Shown piece after piece: positions 47,561 through 55,473 of a stretch of 64,000 bases of DNA (position 1 is its first letter; each line of letters begins with the position of its first letter). The stretch comes from Sinomonas sp. ASV322. GTDB taxonomy: Bacteria; Actinomycetota; Actinomycetes; Actinomycetales; Micrococcaceae. The stretch spans positions 1 through 64,000 of the forward strand of contig NZ_JAVFJJ010000001.1 of NCBI RefSeq assembly GCF_030908245.1. Direction: 5' to 3'. The notes beneath the pieces were generated by a model. It saw only the letters and a list, made by a program, of their open reading frames with translations. It ran no database searches and was not told the DNA's origin. A program made the translations under genes and the position numbers.

Positions 47561-48700
47561 TCAGACCTCAACAGCCGTGGGCTGGTTGCGGAAGCGCCCG
47601 ACGGCGATGAGCAGCGCCCCGACGACCGCCCACCCCGCAAGCACGAGCCACGGGAAGGCCGCGTCCGCGGAGGGGAAGTAGGAGAGCTCGCGCAGGAGCG
47701 TCCCTGAGGCGCCTGGGACGAACCATTGGCCGACGTCGCCCCAGGGCGCGGGGAGGAACTCCCTCGGCTGCGTGAGCGAGGAGATGGGGTTGCCGATGAG
47801 GATCGTGATGACCGCGCCGAGCGCGATCCCGGCACGGCCGATCAGCGCGTTGAGGCCTGTGATGATGGCCGCCGTCGCGGCGATGCCGAGGCCGATCGCG
47901 GCGGCGTTGAGCAAGTAGCTCGACTGCAGGATGTGGAACCAGCCCTGCAGGATGCCCGCGAGGCCGAGTCCGCCCGCCACGCCGTACGCGAGGACGGCGC
48001 CGAACCGCCGCCACGTCCCCGAGACGAGCAGGGAGATGAGCACGCCGCCGAGGATCCCGCCGATGACGAGGGGCAGGCCGGCGATGGCGAGGCCCGTGCC
48101 GCGTGGATCGTCGGAGGAGAGGGGAGCGACGTCGGTCACCGTGACCGTCGGCACGGCCTGCGATCCGGCCGCGGGTGTGGCTCCCTGCGGGGCGCCTGTC
48201 TGCGGTGCGCCTGCCTGCGGGGATTGGGCGCGCTGTTGCGCCTGCTGGAGGGCCTGCTTGAGCTGCGCGATGACCTGCTGCTGGATACCCTGCTGCATCT
48301 GAGCGCCGATCTGGGTGAGCGCTTGCGACGCCACGGGGCTGGCGGCGCTGGCCACGAGGATCTCGGGGGACTTGCCGAGCACGATCGCGCCGTAGACCTC
48401 GCGCCGCTGGATCTGTGCGATTGCGTCGTCGCGGCTTGAGGCGGTGCGGACGTCGAGGGCGCCCTGTGGGGCCTTGGACGTGACCTGCGAGATCTGGTCG
48501 GGGCTCCCGACGGCGGCGATCGGCAGGTTCTGGACCTTCGCCGTGACGCTCGGCCACGCGAAGGCGATGAGGACGACGCAGACGATCGCCGCCGCGAGCG
48601 CGGCGGCGCGGAGGGCGTGAGCCCACGGGGTGTGCGCGCCCGTTGTGGTGTCGGCACGGTGTGCGTGTTGCGGGGCCTGGGCGATGCTCTGGGTGGACAT
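47561..48700 (-). CDS. YhgE/Pip-like or DUF3533-type ABC-2 membrane protein
   Basis: The product is 379 aa; GGAGAGGA precedes the ATG. One N-terminal TM (ALAAAIVCVVLIAFAW) is followed by a ~160-aa external domain with a Gln/Ala-rich stretch (QQVIAQLKQALQQAQQRAQ) and then about six C-terminal TM segments (LPLVIGGILGGVLISLLVSG onward). This layout fits proteins related to YhgE/ABC-2 permeases. It is divergent from and probably repressed by the TetR regulator; an envelope-stress or export role is inferred. Confidence 0.75.
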   Translation of the reverse strand: MSTQSIAQAPQHAHRADTTTGAHTPWAHALRAAALAAAIVCVVLIAFAWPSVTAKVQNLPIAAVGSPDQISQVTSKAPQGALDVRTASSRDDAIAQIQRREVYGAIVLGKSPEILVASAASPVASQALTQIGAQMQQGIQQQVIAQLKQALQQAQQRAQSPQAGAPQTGAPQGATPAAGSQAVPTVTVTDVAPLSSDDPRGTGLAIAGLPLVIGGILGGVLISLLVSGTWRRFGAVLAYGVAGGLGLAGILQGWFHILQSSYLLNAAAIGLGIAATAAIITGLNALIGRAGIALGAVITILIGNPISSLTQPREFLPAPWGDVGQWFVPGASGTLLRELSYFPSADAAFPWLVLAGWAVVGALLIAVGRFRNQPTAVEV

Positions 48701-48738
48701 GGCAGGTCCTCTCCTGGCTTGCTGGGGCTTTGGTTCGG

Positions 48739-48809
48739 AAGAAAACGAATGCTCATTCACTATTCTGCGCACTCGCGGTACGCTGTCAAGAACGGACATT
48801 CGTTTTCTT
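48739..48809. promoter_or_regulatory. TetR operators between the membrane protein and tetR
   Basis: AAGAAAACGAATG (48739-48751) and its exact complement CATTCGTTTTCTT (48797-48809) form an inverted repeat. Within it GAATGCTCATTC (48747-48758) is a near-perfect palindrome, and GAACGGACATTC (48790-48801) is a weaker copy. Confidence 0.75.
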
Positions 48810-48822
48810 GTAGGGTGAGGCC

Positions 48823-49419
48823 ATGCCGAAGGTCAGTGAAGAGCATCGGGAGGCCATGCGCCGCCGCATCCAGGACGCCGCGCTCGCGTGCGTGGGCCGC
48901 AAGGGGTTCGCGGCGGCGTCGATGGCGGACATCGTCGCGGAGGCCGGGCTGTCCGCGGGCGCCGTGTACGTGTACTACAAAGGCAAGGAGCAGCTCACGG
49001 TCGACGTCGGCCGGCGAGTTCTCGAGGACCGGCTCGCCGCGCTCGCGCTCGTGGAGGGGCTGGACCCGGTGCCCCCGCCGCACGAAGTCATCCCGGAGAT
49101 CATGGCCGGGCTGCCGAAGACCGCGTTCTTCCCCGGCATCGCCCTTCAGGTCTGGGGCGAGGCCGTGCACAATGCGGAGCTCGCGGGCATCGCGCAGAGC
49201 ATTATCGGCGAGGTCACCGGACGCTTCGCCGAGTATCTGCAGGCGTGGCTCGAGTCCTCTCGCGGCCTCTCTCGCGATGAAGCTCGGGCTGAGGCGGAGC
49301 GCCTCGCGCCCAGCGTCGTCGGGCTCGTGCAGGGGTATATCCTGCAGGTCGCGTTCGTCGGCGGGGGCATCGAGGAGCGCTACCTTGAGTCGGCCCGGGC
49401 CCTCCTCGAAGGGCTCTGA
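48823..49419 (+). CDS. TetR-family transcriptional regulator
   Basis: The product is 198 aa. The N-terminal HTH (SMADIVAEAGLSAGAVYVYY) is typical, and the helical C-terminal domain resembles the C-terminal BetI-like group. It is divergent from the membrane protein with two operators between, so it represses that gene and itself. Confidence 0.92.
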   Translation: MPKVSEEHREAMRRRIQDAALACVGRKGFAAASMADIVAEAGLSAGAVYVYYKGKEQLTVDVGRRVLEDRLAALALVEGLDPVPPPHEVIPEIMAGLPKTAFFPGIALQVWGEAVHNAELAGIAQSIIGEVTGRFAEYLQAWLESSRGLSRDEARAEAERLAPSVVGLVQGYILQVAFVGGGIEERYLESARALLEGL

Positions 49420-49512
49420 CAGCGGCGCACCGATTCGCGCTCCGGCGGGCCGTCGTATATGCTGAAGCGGTTGCTTGAACGGGCGCGAACAGCGAGAACG
49501 GGCAGGCACTTT

Positions 49513-49589
<77 letters not shown>

Positions 49590-49593
49590 CGAG

Positions 49594-49621
49594 GCCGCGG
49601 AAACCCAAGGGTTCCCGCGGC
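49594..49621 (+). terminator. Hairpin after tRNA-Pro
   Basis: GCCGCGGAAACCC and GGGTTCCCGCGGC pair with one mismatch; loop AA. It terminates the tRNA transcript. Confidence 0.7.
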
Positions 49622-49768
49622 TTCTGCGTTGGTGAGATTTGAACCGGCCATCTAATACCCATCTAAAACCCCGCCCAGATGGGGCTCTAGCGGCCCCGGC
49701 ATTCGGCCCGGCGGCGTTGGCCCCGGACGCTCCCGGATGGCACGGGACGCCGGGTGCACCTGCTGGGC

Positions 49769-49999
49769 ATGACTGCTCCAGCACCGCTCCCGCCTTCTTC
49801 CGGACTGCCGCCGCTGCTCGGCATCGGCGAGCTCTCGGCCTACCTCGGCGTCCCGGTCTCGACGATCTACGACTGGCGCGCCCGCGGGCTCGGGCCGCGC
49901 GCGTACCGGTTCGGCAAGCACCTGAAGTTCGCGGTGGACGACGTGACCGCCTGGATCGAGGCGCAGCGCGACCCGGCGCCGCAGCGGGATCGGCGGTGA
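49769..49999 (+). CDS. Excisionase-type HTH protein (AlpA/HTH_17)
   Basis: The product is 76 aa from ATG 49769; GTG 49754 is possible. The MerR-like winged helix LLGIGELSAYLGVPVSTIYD followed by WRARGLGPRAYRFGKHLKF is the HTH_17/excisionase pattern. Directly coupled to the integrase (GTGA), so it is the recombination directionality factor. Confidence 0.9.
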   Translation: MTAPAPLPPSSGLPPLLGIGELSAYLGVPVSTIYDWRARGLGPRAYRFGKHLKFAVDDVTAWIEAQRDPAPQRDRR

Positions 50000-51186
50000 C
50001 CCCGGTGAGCCGCCCTCGCGTGACGATCGGCACCTACGGCGAGATCACCACCCGCCGCCGCCCGAGCGGCCTGGTCGAGGCCCGCACCCGCTATCGGGAC
50101 TGGGACGGCGTCGCGCGGCTCGTGCAGGCCAGCGCCGCCAGCGCCGCGGCCGCGACCCGAGCGCTGAAGGCCAAATGTGCCGAACGCAACCTGCTCGCCC
50201 CGACGGCCGGTACGCTCGCGCCCGACAGTCCCTTCCCCGACCTGGTCGCGTACTGGCTCGAGGACATCGACCTCGAGGGCCGGCTCGCGACCGCGACCCG
50301 GCAGCTCTACGAGCGCGACATGCGCACCCTCGTGCTCCCTGCCTTCGCCGGGCTCACGCTCCGGGAGATCGGCGTCGCCCGCTGCGACCAGTTCCTCAAG
50401 CAGCTCGCGAAGCAGTCCTACGCCAAGGCCAAGCACGCCCGCGTCGTGCTGCGGCTCGCCCTCGCCCTGGCCGTCCGCCACGAGGTCCTGCCACGGAACC
50501 CGGTCGACCACGTCGCCCGCCTGCACCGCCCCGGGCAGGTCCCCGACGCGCTCTCAGCCGCGGAGGTCGACGCGATCCGCGCCGCGATCGCCTACTGGGA
50601 GGCGGGCCGCCCGGTCTCCGGCCCCAAGCCCGACGGCCAGCTCGGCGCGATCGTCGAAGTCATGCTCGGCACCTCCGCCCGGATCGGCGAGGTGCTCGCG
50701 ATCCGCCGCCGCGACATCGACCTGACCGTGCCGTCGATCCGGATCTGCGGCACGATCGTCAGCCCCCGCGGCGAGCCGACCGTGCGGCAGGACCACCCGA
50801 AGACGGCGAAGTCGCGTCGGACCGTGAAGATCCCGTCCTTCACCGCCAGCGCCGTGAGACGGCGCCTGCTCCAGCTCGGCACGATCGACCCCGAGGCGCT
50901 GCTGTTCTGCTACCGCGAGGGAACCCCGCTCACGACCAACAACGTCCGCCGGCAGCTACGCCACGTCATGGACCTCGCCGGGCTCTCCGGCGTCACGCCG
51001 CACAAGTTCCGGCGCACGGTGGCCACCGCGATCAACGAGCACGCCGGGGTCGAGCTCGCCGCCGAACTGCTCGGCCACACGGACCCGAAGATCACCATCC
51101 AGCACTACATCCGCCGCAACGAGATGGTGAACCCCGCCACCGCGGCAATCCTCGACGCCGCCTTCGCGAGGCAGGGCGCACCGTGA
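49996..51186 (+). CDS. Tyrosine integrase
   Basis: The product is 396 aa with a GTG start overlapping the excisionase stop. It has an AP2-like arm-binding N-terminus (GEITTRRRPSGLVEARTRYR), a core-binding SAM-like domain (~65-165) and a catalytic domain with Arg in GTSARIGEVLAIRRRDID, H-x-x-R in TPHKFRRTVATAI, His in LLGHTDPKITIQ and Tyr in HYIRR. It integrates the element, presumably at the tRNA-Pro 3' end. Confidence 0.93.
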   Translation: MTPVSRPRVTIGTYGEITTRRRPSGLVEARTRYRDWDGVARLVQASAASAAAATRALKAKCAERNLLAPTAGTLAPDSPFPDLVAYWLEDIDLEGRLATATRQLYERDMRTLVLPAFAGLTLREIGVARCDQFLKQLAKQSYAKAKHARVVLRLALALAVRHEVLPRNPVDHVARLHRPGQVPDALSAAEVDAIRAAIAYWEAGRPVSGPKPDGQLGAIVEVMLGTSARIGEVLAIRRRDIDLTVPSIRICGTIVSPRGEPTVRQDHPKTAKSRRTVKIPSFTASAVRRRLLQLGTIDPEALLFCYREGTPLTTNNVRRQLRHVMDLAGLSGVTPHKFRRTVATAINEHAGVELAAELLGHTDPKITIQHYIRRNEMVNPATAAILDAAFARQGAP

Positions 51187-51666
51187 GCGGGCCGGAGGCG
51201 GGGATAACGCGGTCCGGCCGCGGCGCGGCATCTCGCACGAACACTGGCGTCGTCGTAGCATGGAAGCGTTGCGGGCCGAGCCAGGTTCCCGGAGCGGGCG
51301 GCAGAGGACCCGGTCGTCATTACTCCTCCGGCAGAGCGGGCGCCGCGCTGGCTTTCGGGGTTTCGGAGCGTTTTCGCAGGTCACACGGTGGCGCCACCGT
51401 GGCACCACCGTGTCCCTGAAGGATGAGCCTTGTCGGGCGGCCATGCCGTGGCCGCGTCCAGCGCAGGCAGGGCTGCGTTTCGCCGCAGCAGACTGCCGGA
51501 CCCGCGGTACCCGGTCCCGGGAGGCCGCGCGAGCCCTGTTCCCATCGATGACCCCGCCCGCCACACGACCGACGCCCTCCTTCGGTTCGCAGCGAGGCCC
51601 TCATCCGACACAGCTGCTCCGCCCGGGGATCCGCCTTCAGCTGACCCGTCACCCACCGGGGTTCCC
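51187..51666 (+). other. Gene-poor stretch after the integrase
   Basis: About 480 bp with no convincing gene. It carries an 18-bp perfect palindrome CACGGTGGCGCCACCGTG at 51384-51401 with a partial echo (GGCACCACCGTG at 51401-51412), which could be an operator or structural site of the element. Confidence 0.5.
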
Positions 51667-52250
51667 GGATCCGCGGCTGGACGCGAATACGGGCGCCGCG
51701 AGGCCAAGGACGAGCGGAGGCTGCGCGAGAAATGGGGTCGGTTCGGCGGCCTCGGCGTGGCGCTCTCCGACGAGCGGCAGAGCACCAAGGCGTTGGAGCA
51801 GGGCGCGATCGGCGAGGAACGCCTCGGGGCCCGGCTCGACTCCCTCGCCGACTAGGGAATCGCCGTCCTCCACGACCGACGCCTTCCCGGCCCGAAGGCC
51901 AACATCGACCACATCGCCATCGCCCCCCAGCGGGTCTGGGGGATCGACGCCAAGCGATGAGAGGGCCGGCCCGAGCTGAAGGCCGATGGCTTCCTCCTCC
52001 CGCACGTCGAGACGCTCCTCGTCGGCCCCCGCGACTGCACCAAGCTCATCGACGCGGTCCTCAATCCTCAAGCAGATGGAGGCGCGCACCCATGCAGCGG
52101 ATGCGGTGATCGCGGGGACACTCCGCGTCGGCGAGGTTGATTGGCCCCCTGAACGGCGGCTTCTTCTCCGCCCGGGGGGCCAGGCGCTATCGCCGCGACG
52201 GTTGGCCAAACTGCTCGCCCAAGAGACGGCAGGCCAGATCGAGATCCCAA
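51667..52250 (+). pseudogene. Decayed NERD-domain (nuclease-related) gene
   Basis: Read in one frame, the DNA gives a recognisable NERD protein (GALGEE-like GAIGEERLGARLDSLAD, then IDHIAIAPQRVWGIDAKR, then VGPRDCTKLIDAVL). It is interrupted by TAG at 51853-51855 and TGA at 51958-51960. Further on, the expected C-terminal piece appears in other frames (LNGGFFSARG, then SPRRLAKLLAQ), which needs at least two frameshifts. NERD domains are found in DNA-processing and stress proteins. The gene is clearly dead; its upstream start is not determined. Confidence 0.8.
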
Positions 52251-52435
52251 GGTCTGACGACGCCGTCGCCTCACGATTCGAACGAGCATGACTCCTACCG
52301 GGCGCAACCTCACGGCTTCACCAAAACGTTCGTATTTGGGACATGGGGCCTGCCACCTGCTCAGTCCTTCGACTACAGGATCACGCGCATCGTCAGTAGC
52401 GCGAGAGAGCGCGCGACTAACGCGTGAGCCTCTCG

Positions 52436-52446
52436 TCTCGACTACC
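52436..52446 (+). promoter_or_regulatory. Shared promoter motif, copy A (before sigma factor)
   Basis: TCTCGACTACC, preceded by GAGCC 10 nt upstream, lies 70 nt before the first ATG of the sigma gene. The identical 11-mer lies 69 nt before the ubiquitin-like gene. A hairpin (CCACAGAATGAG / CTCGTTCTGTGG, 52447-52486) follows it. No other gene is seen in 52251-52505. Confidence 0.5.
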
Positions 52447-52511
52447 CCACAGAATGAGCCCTCGGGACGGTAGCCTCGTTCTGTGGAGACCCGGCTTGGA
52501 GGGGGATGAGT

Positions 52512-53105
52512 ATGGAGCCACAACAGGAGGTGTCAGCGGCGGCCACTTCCACCGTCCCTCAGGACATCGGTGCGGTATTCCTGAAACATCGCGACGCGAT
52601 GTACGGCGTCGCCCACGCCATGCTGCGCACCGACCGACACCACCGGGCTGAGGACGTAATCAGCGAGGTTATGGTCTCGATCCTCAAGAATCCGCCCGGA
52701 TCCGTCAGGAACTGGGAGTCATTCTTGGTCCGCGCAGTCCAGAACAAGGTTCGGGACCTCTGGCGGTCCTCCGGGTACCGTCACGAGCAGCCTGTGCTTG
52801 CCGAGGGCAGCCCGATTGAGGGCGACCCTCTTGTAGGCGACCACGTCGAGGACGACCTTGCACTCGAGGTCATCGAGGCGATCGACCGTCAACAGACCGT
52901 TCAGAAAGTGCGTGAGGTGATGGCGGAGTTGGACGCCTGGGATCCCCAGGCGGCCTATGTGCTTTGGCAGTGCAAAGGACTGGAAAGAACGTCCCAGCAG
53001 GTCGCTGACGAGCTGGAGGTGTCGAGCTCGCGGGTCAGACAGATCTTGTCGAAGGCATTAACGAGATTTAGGAGCCTCTTGGAGGCCAAGGAGGTGAAGT
53101 TATGA
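52512..53105 (+). CDS. RNA polymerase sigma-70 family factor (ECF-like)
   Basis: The product is about 197 aa; ATG 52512 fits GGAGG spacing better than ATG 52506. Region 2 (FLKHRDAMYGVAHAMLRTD and AEDVISEVMVSILKNPP with SFLVRAVQNKVRDLWR) and region 4 HTH (RTSQQVADELEVSSSRVRQI) are present, while region 3 is short, as in ECF sigma factors. It overlaps the next gene (ATGA), forming a three-gene unit with an unknown protein and an ImmA-like peptidase. It probably directs RNA polymerase to the TCTCGACTACC promoters around it. Confidence 0.85.
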   Translation: MEPQQEVSAAATSTVPQDIGAVFLKHRDAMYGVAHAMLRTDRHHRAEDVISEVMVSILKNPPGSVRNWESFLVRAVQNKVRDLWRSSGYRHEQPVLAEGSPIEGDPLVGDHVEDDLALEVIEAIDRQQTVQKVREVMAELDAWDPQAAYVLWQCKGLERTSQQVADELEVSSSRVRQILSKALTRFRSLLEAKEVKL

Positions 53106-53782
53106 GCGAGGAGACCGACCGGCTGGTGGAACAGCTGTTGGAGGAACCTCCGGGCCCGCAACGTGAGCAGATGCTCGCCCGTTTCGACGATGATCAGCGC
53201 GAGAAGCTCCTGCCGCTGCTTGCCGCCGGAGACCTCGTCTGGGAAGCGGCACACAGTGCGCCGCCCTTGGAAGATGATCCCGTAGCGGCGCTGCTGGGCG
53301 TGGTTCCAGATCCGAATGTCCAGCTTGATGGCAAGGCGCTCTTTCGGGCCTGCCAGGCAAGCCGGGTCAAGCCCACGGCTCTTGCGGCCCGGCTGATTGC
53401 CCGGGGGTGGAAGGTCGACGCATCGGATGTCTTCCGGTGGCAAACACGTGCCGCCCCGGACGTTCCTCCGGCGCTGATCAAGGCCATCGCCGAGGAGGTG
53501 CGCATAGATTCCGGGCGTCTTGTTTCGAGACCCCAGCAGCCGCGAACCAACCTCCTCGGACTCACCAAGGAGGTCTCGGCCACTCAGCTTTTCCGTGACC
53601 TCGTCCAACGATTCGCCAAGGTACAGCGAATCTCAGTTGAGATGGCGGAGTCGGCTCTGAGGCAACGAATGCTGGCCACGGTCCATCGTGGGGACATGCC
53701 CGATGCAGAGCAGATGCTTGCCTCCTTGGAGTCTCTCGTCGACACGCTTGAGGGAGGCCAAGAGTCTGATGAAGACGCTTGA
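53102..53782 (+). CDS. Unrecognised protein coupled to the sigma factor
   Basis: The product is 226 aa. Acidic helical N-terminus (DRLVEQLLEEPPGPQREQM), then a possible HTH-like region (ALFRACQASRVKPTALAARL, KVDASDVFRWQTRAAPDVPP), and a helical C-terminus. It resembles the layout of an anti-sigma factor or XRE-like regulator, but no family is clear. Start overlaps the sigma stop (ATGA) and its end overlaps the peptidase gene by 14 nt. The setting suggests it holds or senses the sigma factor and may be the substrate of the peptidase. Confidence 0.75.
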   Translation: MSEETDRLVEQLLEEPPGPQREQMLARFDDDQREKLLPLLAAGDLVWEAAHSAPPLEDDPVAALLGVVPDPNVQLDGKALFRACQASRVKPTALAARLIARGWKVDASDVFRWQTRAAPDVPPALIKAIAEEVRIDSGRLVSRPQQPRTNLLGLTKEVSATQLFRDLVQRFAKVQRISVEMAESALRQRMLATVHRGDMPDAEQMLASLESLVDTLEGGQESDEDA

Positions 53783-54800
53783 GGATTGCGTCGAGGCAGC
53801 GCTGTCGGAACTGTCGGCCGAGGTTCGCGCCCAATTCGCTGCCGATCCGAAAGCGGTTCTCCGCGGCACCTTTGGCCTGAAGGTCCAGCTCGCCGAGCAC
53901 CTTAGCGAACAGCGCGGCGATGGCGGGGCGTGCGATGGGGTCTCCTTCCTCCAGGACGGAGTGATCCTCTATGCCCCGACTCCCCGGAGCCGACGGGAGA
54001 ACTTCACGTTGGCACACGAACTCGGCCATTGGCTGGTCAACCAGAATCCGGCCATCTACGACTGGCTGGTCGAGCAGCCTGAGCCGAACGAAGAACTCGA
54101 GACGATCTGTGACCGCATCGCCCAGCGCCTGTTGCTTCTCCAAGCGGACATTGACGACGTCCTGCACGGTGCCCCCGTGGAGGCCCGGCATGTCCTCGAC
54201 CTCTATGGACGCAGCAACGCCAGCCTGCCGGCGTGTGCCATCGCCTTGGCTTCGAGACTTCCTGGACTCGGTGCTGTTCTGATCATTGACCTCGACGGGG
54301 ACCTCGACGCGGCCAGAGTGCGCTACGCAAGCGTTCGCCCTGATCCAGAGCGGGGATGGCCGAAGGTCCACCCATGGCCCGGCCACGCCGTCCCAGCGGG
54401 ACATCCCCTCCAGCGCATCCGAACGGGGGGCGCCATCCGGCGTCGCAGCTTCTGGGAGATGCCCTGGGGCGAACGGGCCGATTTCTACCTCGACGCCGTC
54501 GAGTTTCGCGACCGCTGGGTAGTCGTGATGGTGGACACTGACCTCTGGGGTGCGGAGAGGTTCCACCCGCCGGCACCTCGCGAGTTCGATCAACGCCCAG
54601 AACGAGAGGTCCGCTGCTGTGGGCAGACCCGGAAAGTCCGTGGCTACCCATGCCCGAAGTGCGATGAAGTGCCGTGCCCCGACTGCGGCAAGTGCCGCTG
54701 TGACCGGGAGGACGCCGAGTTGGTCATGTGTGCTGGCGATTGCTTCCTGATGTTCCGGCCGAGTCTCCTCGTCAACGGTTTGTGCGAGGAGTGCCGCTAA
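53769..54800 (+). CDS. ImmA/IrrE-type metallopeptidase with cysteine-rich C-terminus
   Basis: The product is 343 aa from ATG 53769. The peptidase domain has H83-E84-L-G-H87 in FTLAHELGHWLVNQ, and a downstream acidic helix ELETICDRIAQRLLLL supplies the third zinc ligand, as in ImmA/IrrE. Residues ~150-275 are a domain I do not recognise. The last 62 residues contain 12 cysteines (283, 284, 295, 298, 303, 306, 309, 311, 321, 325, 339, 342), with CPKC, CPDCGKC and a final GLCEECR, as in zinc-ribbon or treble-clef folds. ImmA/IrrE enzymes cleave repressors or anti-sigma-like proteins. Confidence 0.85.
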   Translation: MKTLEDCVEAALSELSAEVRAQFAADPKAVLRGTFGLKVQLAEHLSEQRGDGGACDGVSFLQDGVILYAPTPRSRRENFTLAHELGHWLVNQNPAIYDWLVEQPEPNEELETICDRIAQRLLLLQADIDDVLHGAPVEARHVLDLYGRSNASLPACAIALASRLPGLGAVLIIDLDGDLDAARVRYASVRPDPERGWPKVHPWPGHAVPAGHPLQRIRTGGAIRRRSFWEMPWGERADFYLDAVEFRDRWVVVMVDTDLWGAERFHPPAPREFDQRPEREVRCCGQTRKVRGYPCPKCDEVPCPDCGKCRCDREDAELVMCAGDCFLMFRPSLLVNGLCEECR

Positions 54801-54815
54801 CACTTCGAGCCGCCA

Positions 54816-54826
54816 TCTCGACTACC
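54816..54826 (+). promoter_or_regulatory. Shared promoter motif, copy B (before ubiquitin-like gene)
   Basis: TCTCGACTACC, with GAGCC 9 nt upstream, lies 69 nt before the ATG of the ubiquitin-like gene and matches copy A before the sigma gene. A GCCGGG/CCCGGC hairpin (54839-54855) follows. It probably starts the Ubl-E2-E1 operon. Confidence 0.5.
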
Positions 54827-54884
54827 TGCTGAGAGGACGCCGGGACAGGCCCGGCGACTCGGGTAACAGCAAGGAGACAAAGAC

Positions 54885-55112
54885 ATGGCTCACGACGAGA
54901 TGATCACCTTCACGGTCGACAACGTCCAACTCACGGTGACCGACAAGCACCAGACCGCCCGTTCGATCCTCACTCTCGCCGGCCTGGACCCTGCGATGTA
55001 CGACCTGGCCAAGCTGCACGGCGAAGGCGACTCGTACAAGGACGACCAGCAGGTGATCGTCCTCCAGGGCGATGCCTATGTCACGGTGCGCACCAGCGCG
55101 CCGGTGGCCTGA
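54885..55112 (+). CDS. Ubiquitin-like protein (single Multiubiquitin-type domain)
   Basis: The product is 75 aa; AAGGAG lies 8 nt before the ATG. Beta-grasp-like pattern: MITFTVDNVQLTVTDKHQTA (strands 1-2), SILTLAGLDPAMYDLAKLHG (helix), then QQVIVLQGDAYVTVRT. This matches the prokaryotic Multiubiquitin family, which lies in operons with E2-like, E1-like and JAB proteins. Unlike ubiquitin, the C-terminus is SAPVA with no Gly-Gly. Either the tail is not the conjugated end, or conjugation uses another chemistry. It is followed 10 nt later by the E2-like gene. Confidence 0.78.
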   Translation: MAHDEMITFTVDNVQLTVTDKHQTARSILTLAGLDPAMYDLAKLHGEGDSYKDDQQVIVLQGDAYVTVRTSAPVA

Positions 55113-55122
55113 GGAGGCAGTG

Positions 55123-55473
55123 ATGGAGCACGGGATCAACGCCCTGACGAAGTCTCTCGAAGCACTCGGAGCCACGCCCGTGCTCCGTCACGGGCTTCTC
55201 ACCTACACCGTCATCCCAACCCACGGCGCCCGTGCGGGCCAGATGGTCGAAACGGGGATCGCCGAAGCCGAAGCCCAGGTGTGGCCCGCAACTCCCCCAC
55301 ATTGGGTGCACATCCCAGCTGAAGTCACAATCCCCGGGTCGAACACACAGCCCTCCCCACACCCCGGTTGGCTCGGCCACTCGCGCGACATCCAAGGCTG
55401 GGCCAACGAGGTCAATCACGCTGTGGCCTGGCTCTCCCATGTGCGTAGCGTGATGGCAGGAGCCATCTCGTGA
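55123..55473 (+). CDS. E2-like protein (Prokaryotic E2 family E), cysteine-free
   Basis: The product is 116 aa; GAGGAGG precedes the ATG. The layout (LTYTVIPTHGARAGQMVETG, then PPHWVHIPAEVTIPG, then HPGWLGHSRDIQGW and helical end NHAVAWLSHVRSVM) matches the Prok-E2_E family, which joins Ubl, E1 and JAB genes. It contains no cysteine at all, so it cannot form the usual thioester. It may act as a UEV-like adaptor, or the E1 may transfer directly. Its stop overlaps the E1 start. Confidence 0.75.
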   Translation: MEHGINALTKSLEALGATPVLRHGLLTYTVIPTHGARAGQMVETGIAEAEAQVWPATPPHWVHIPAEVTIPGSNTQPSPHPGWLGHSRDIQGWANEVNHAVAWLSHVRSVMAGAIS

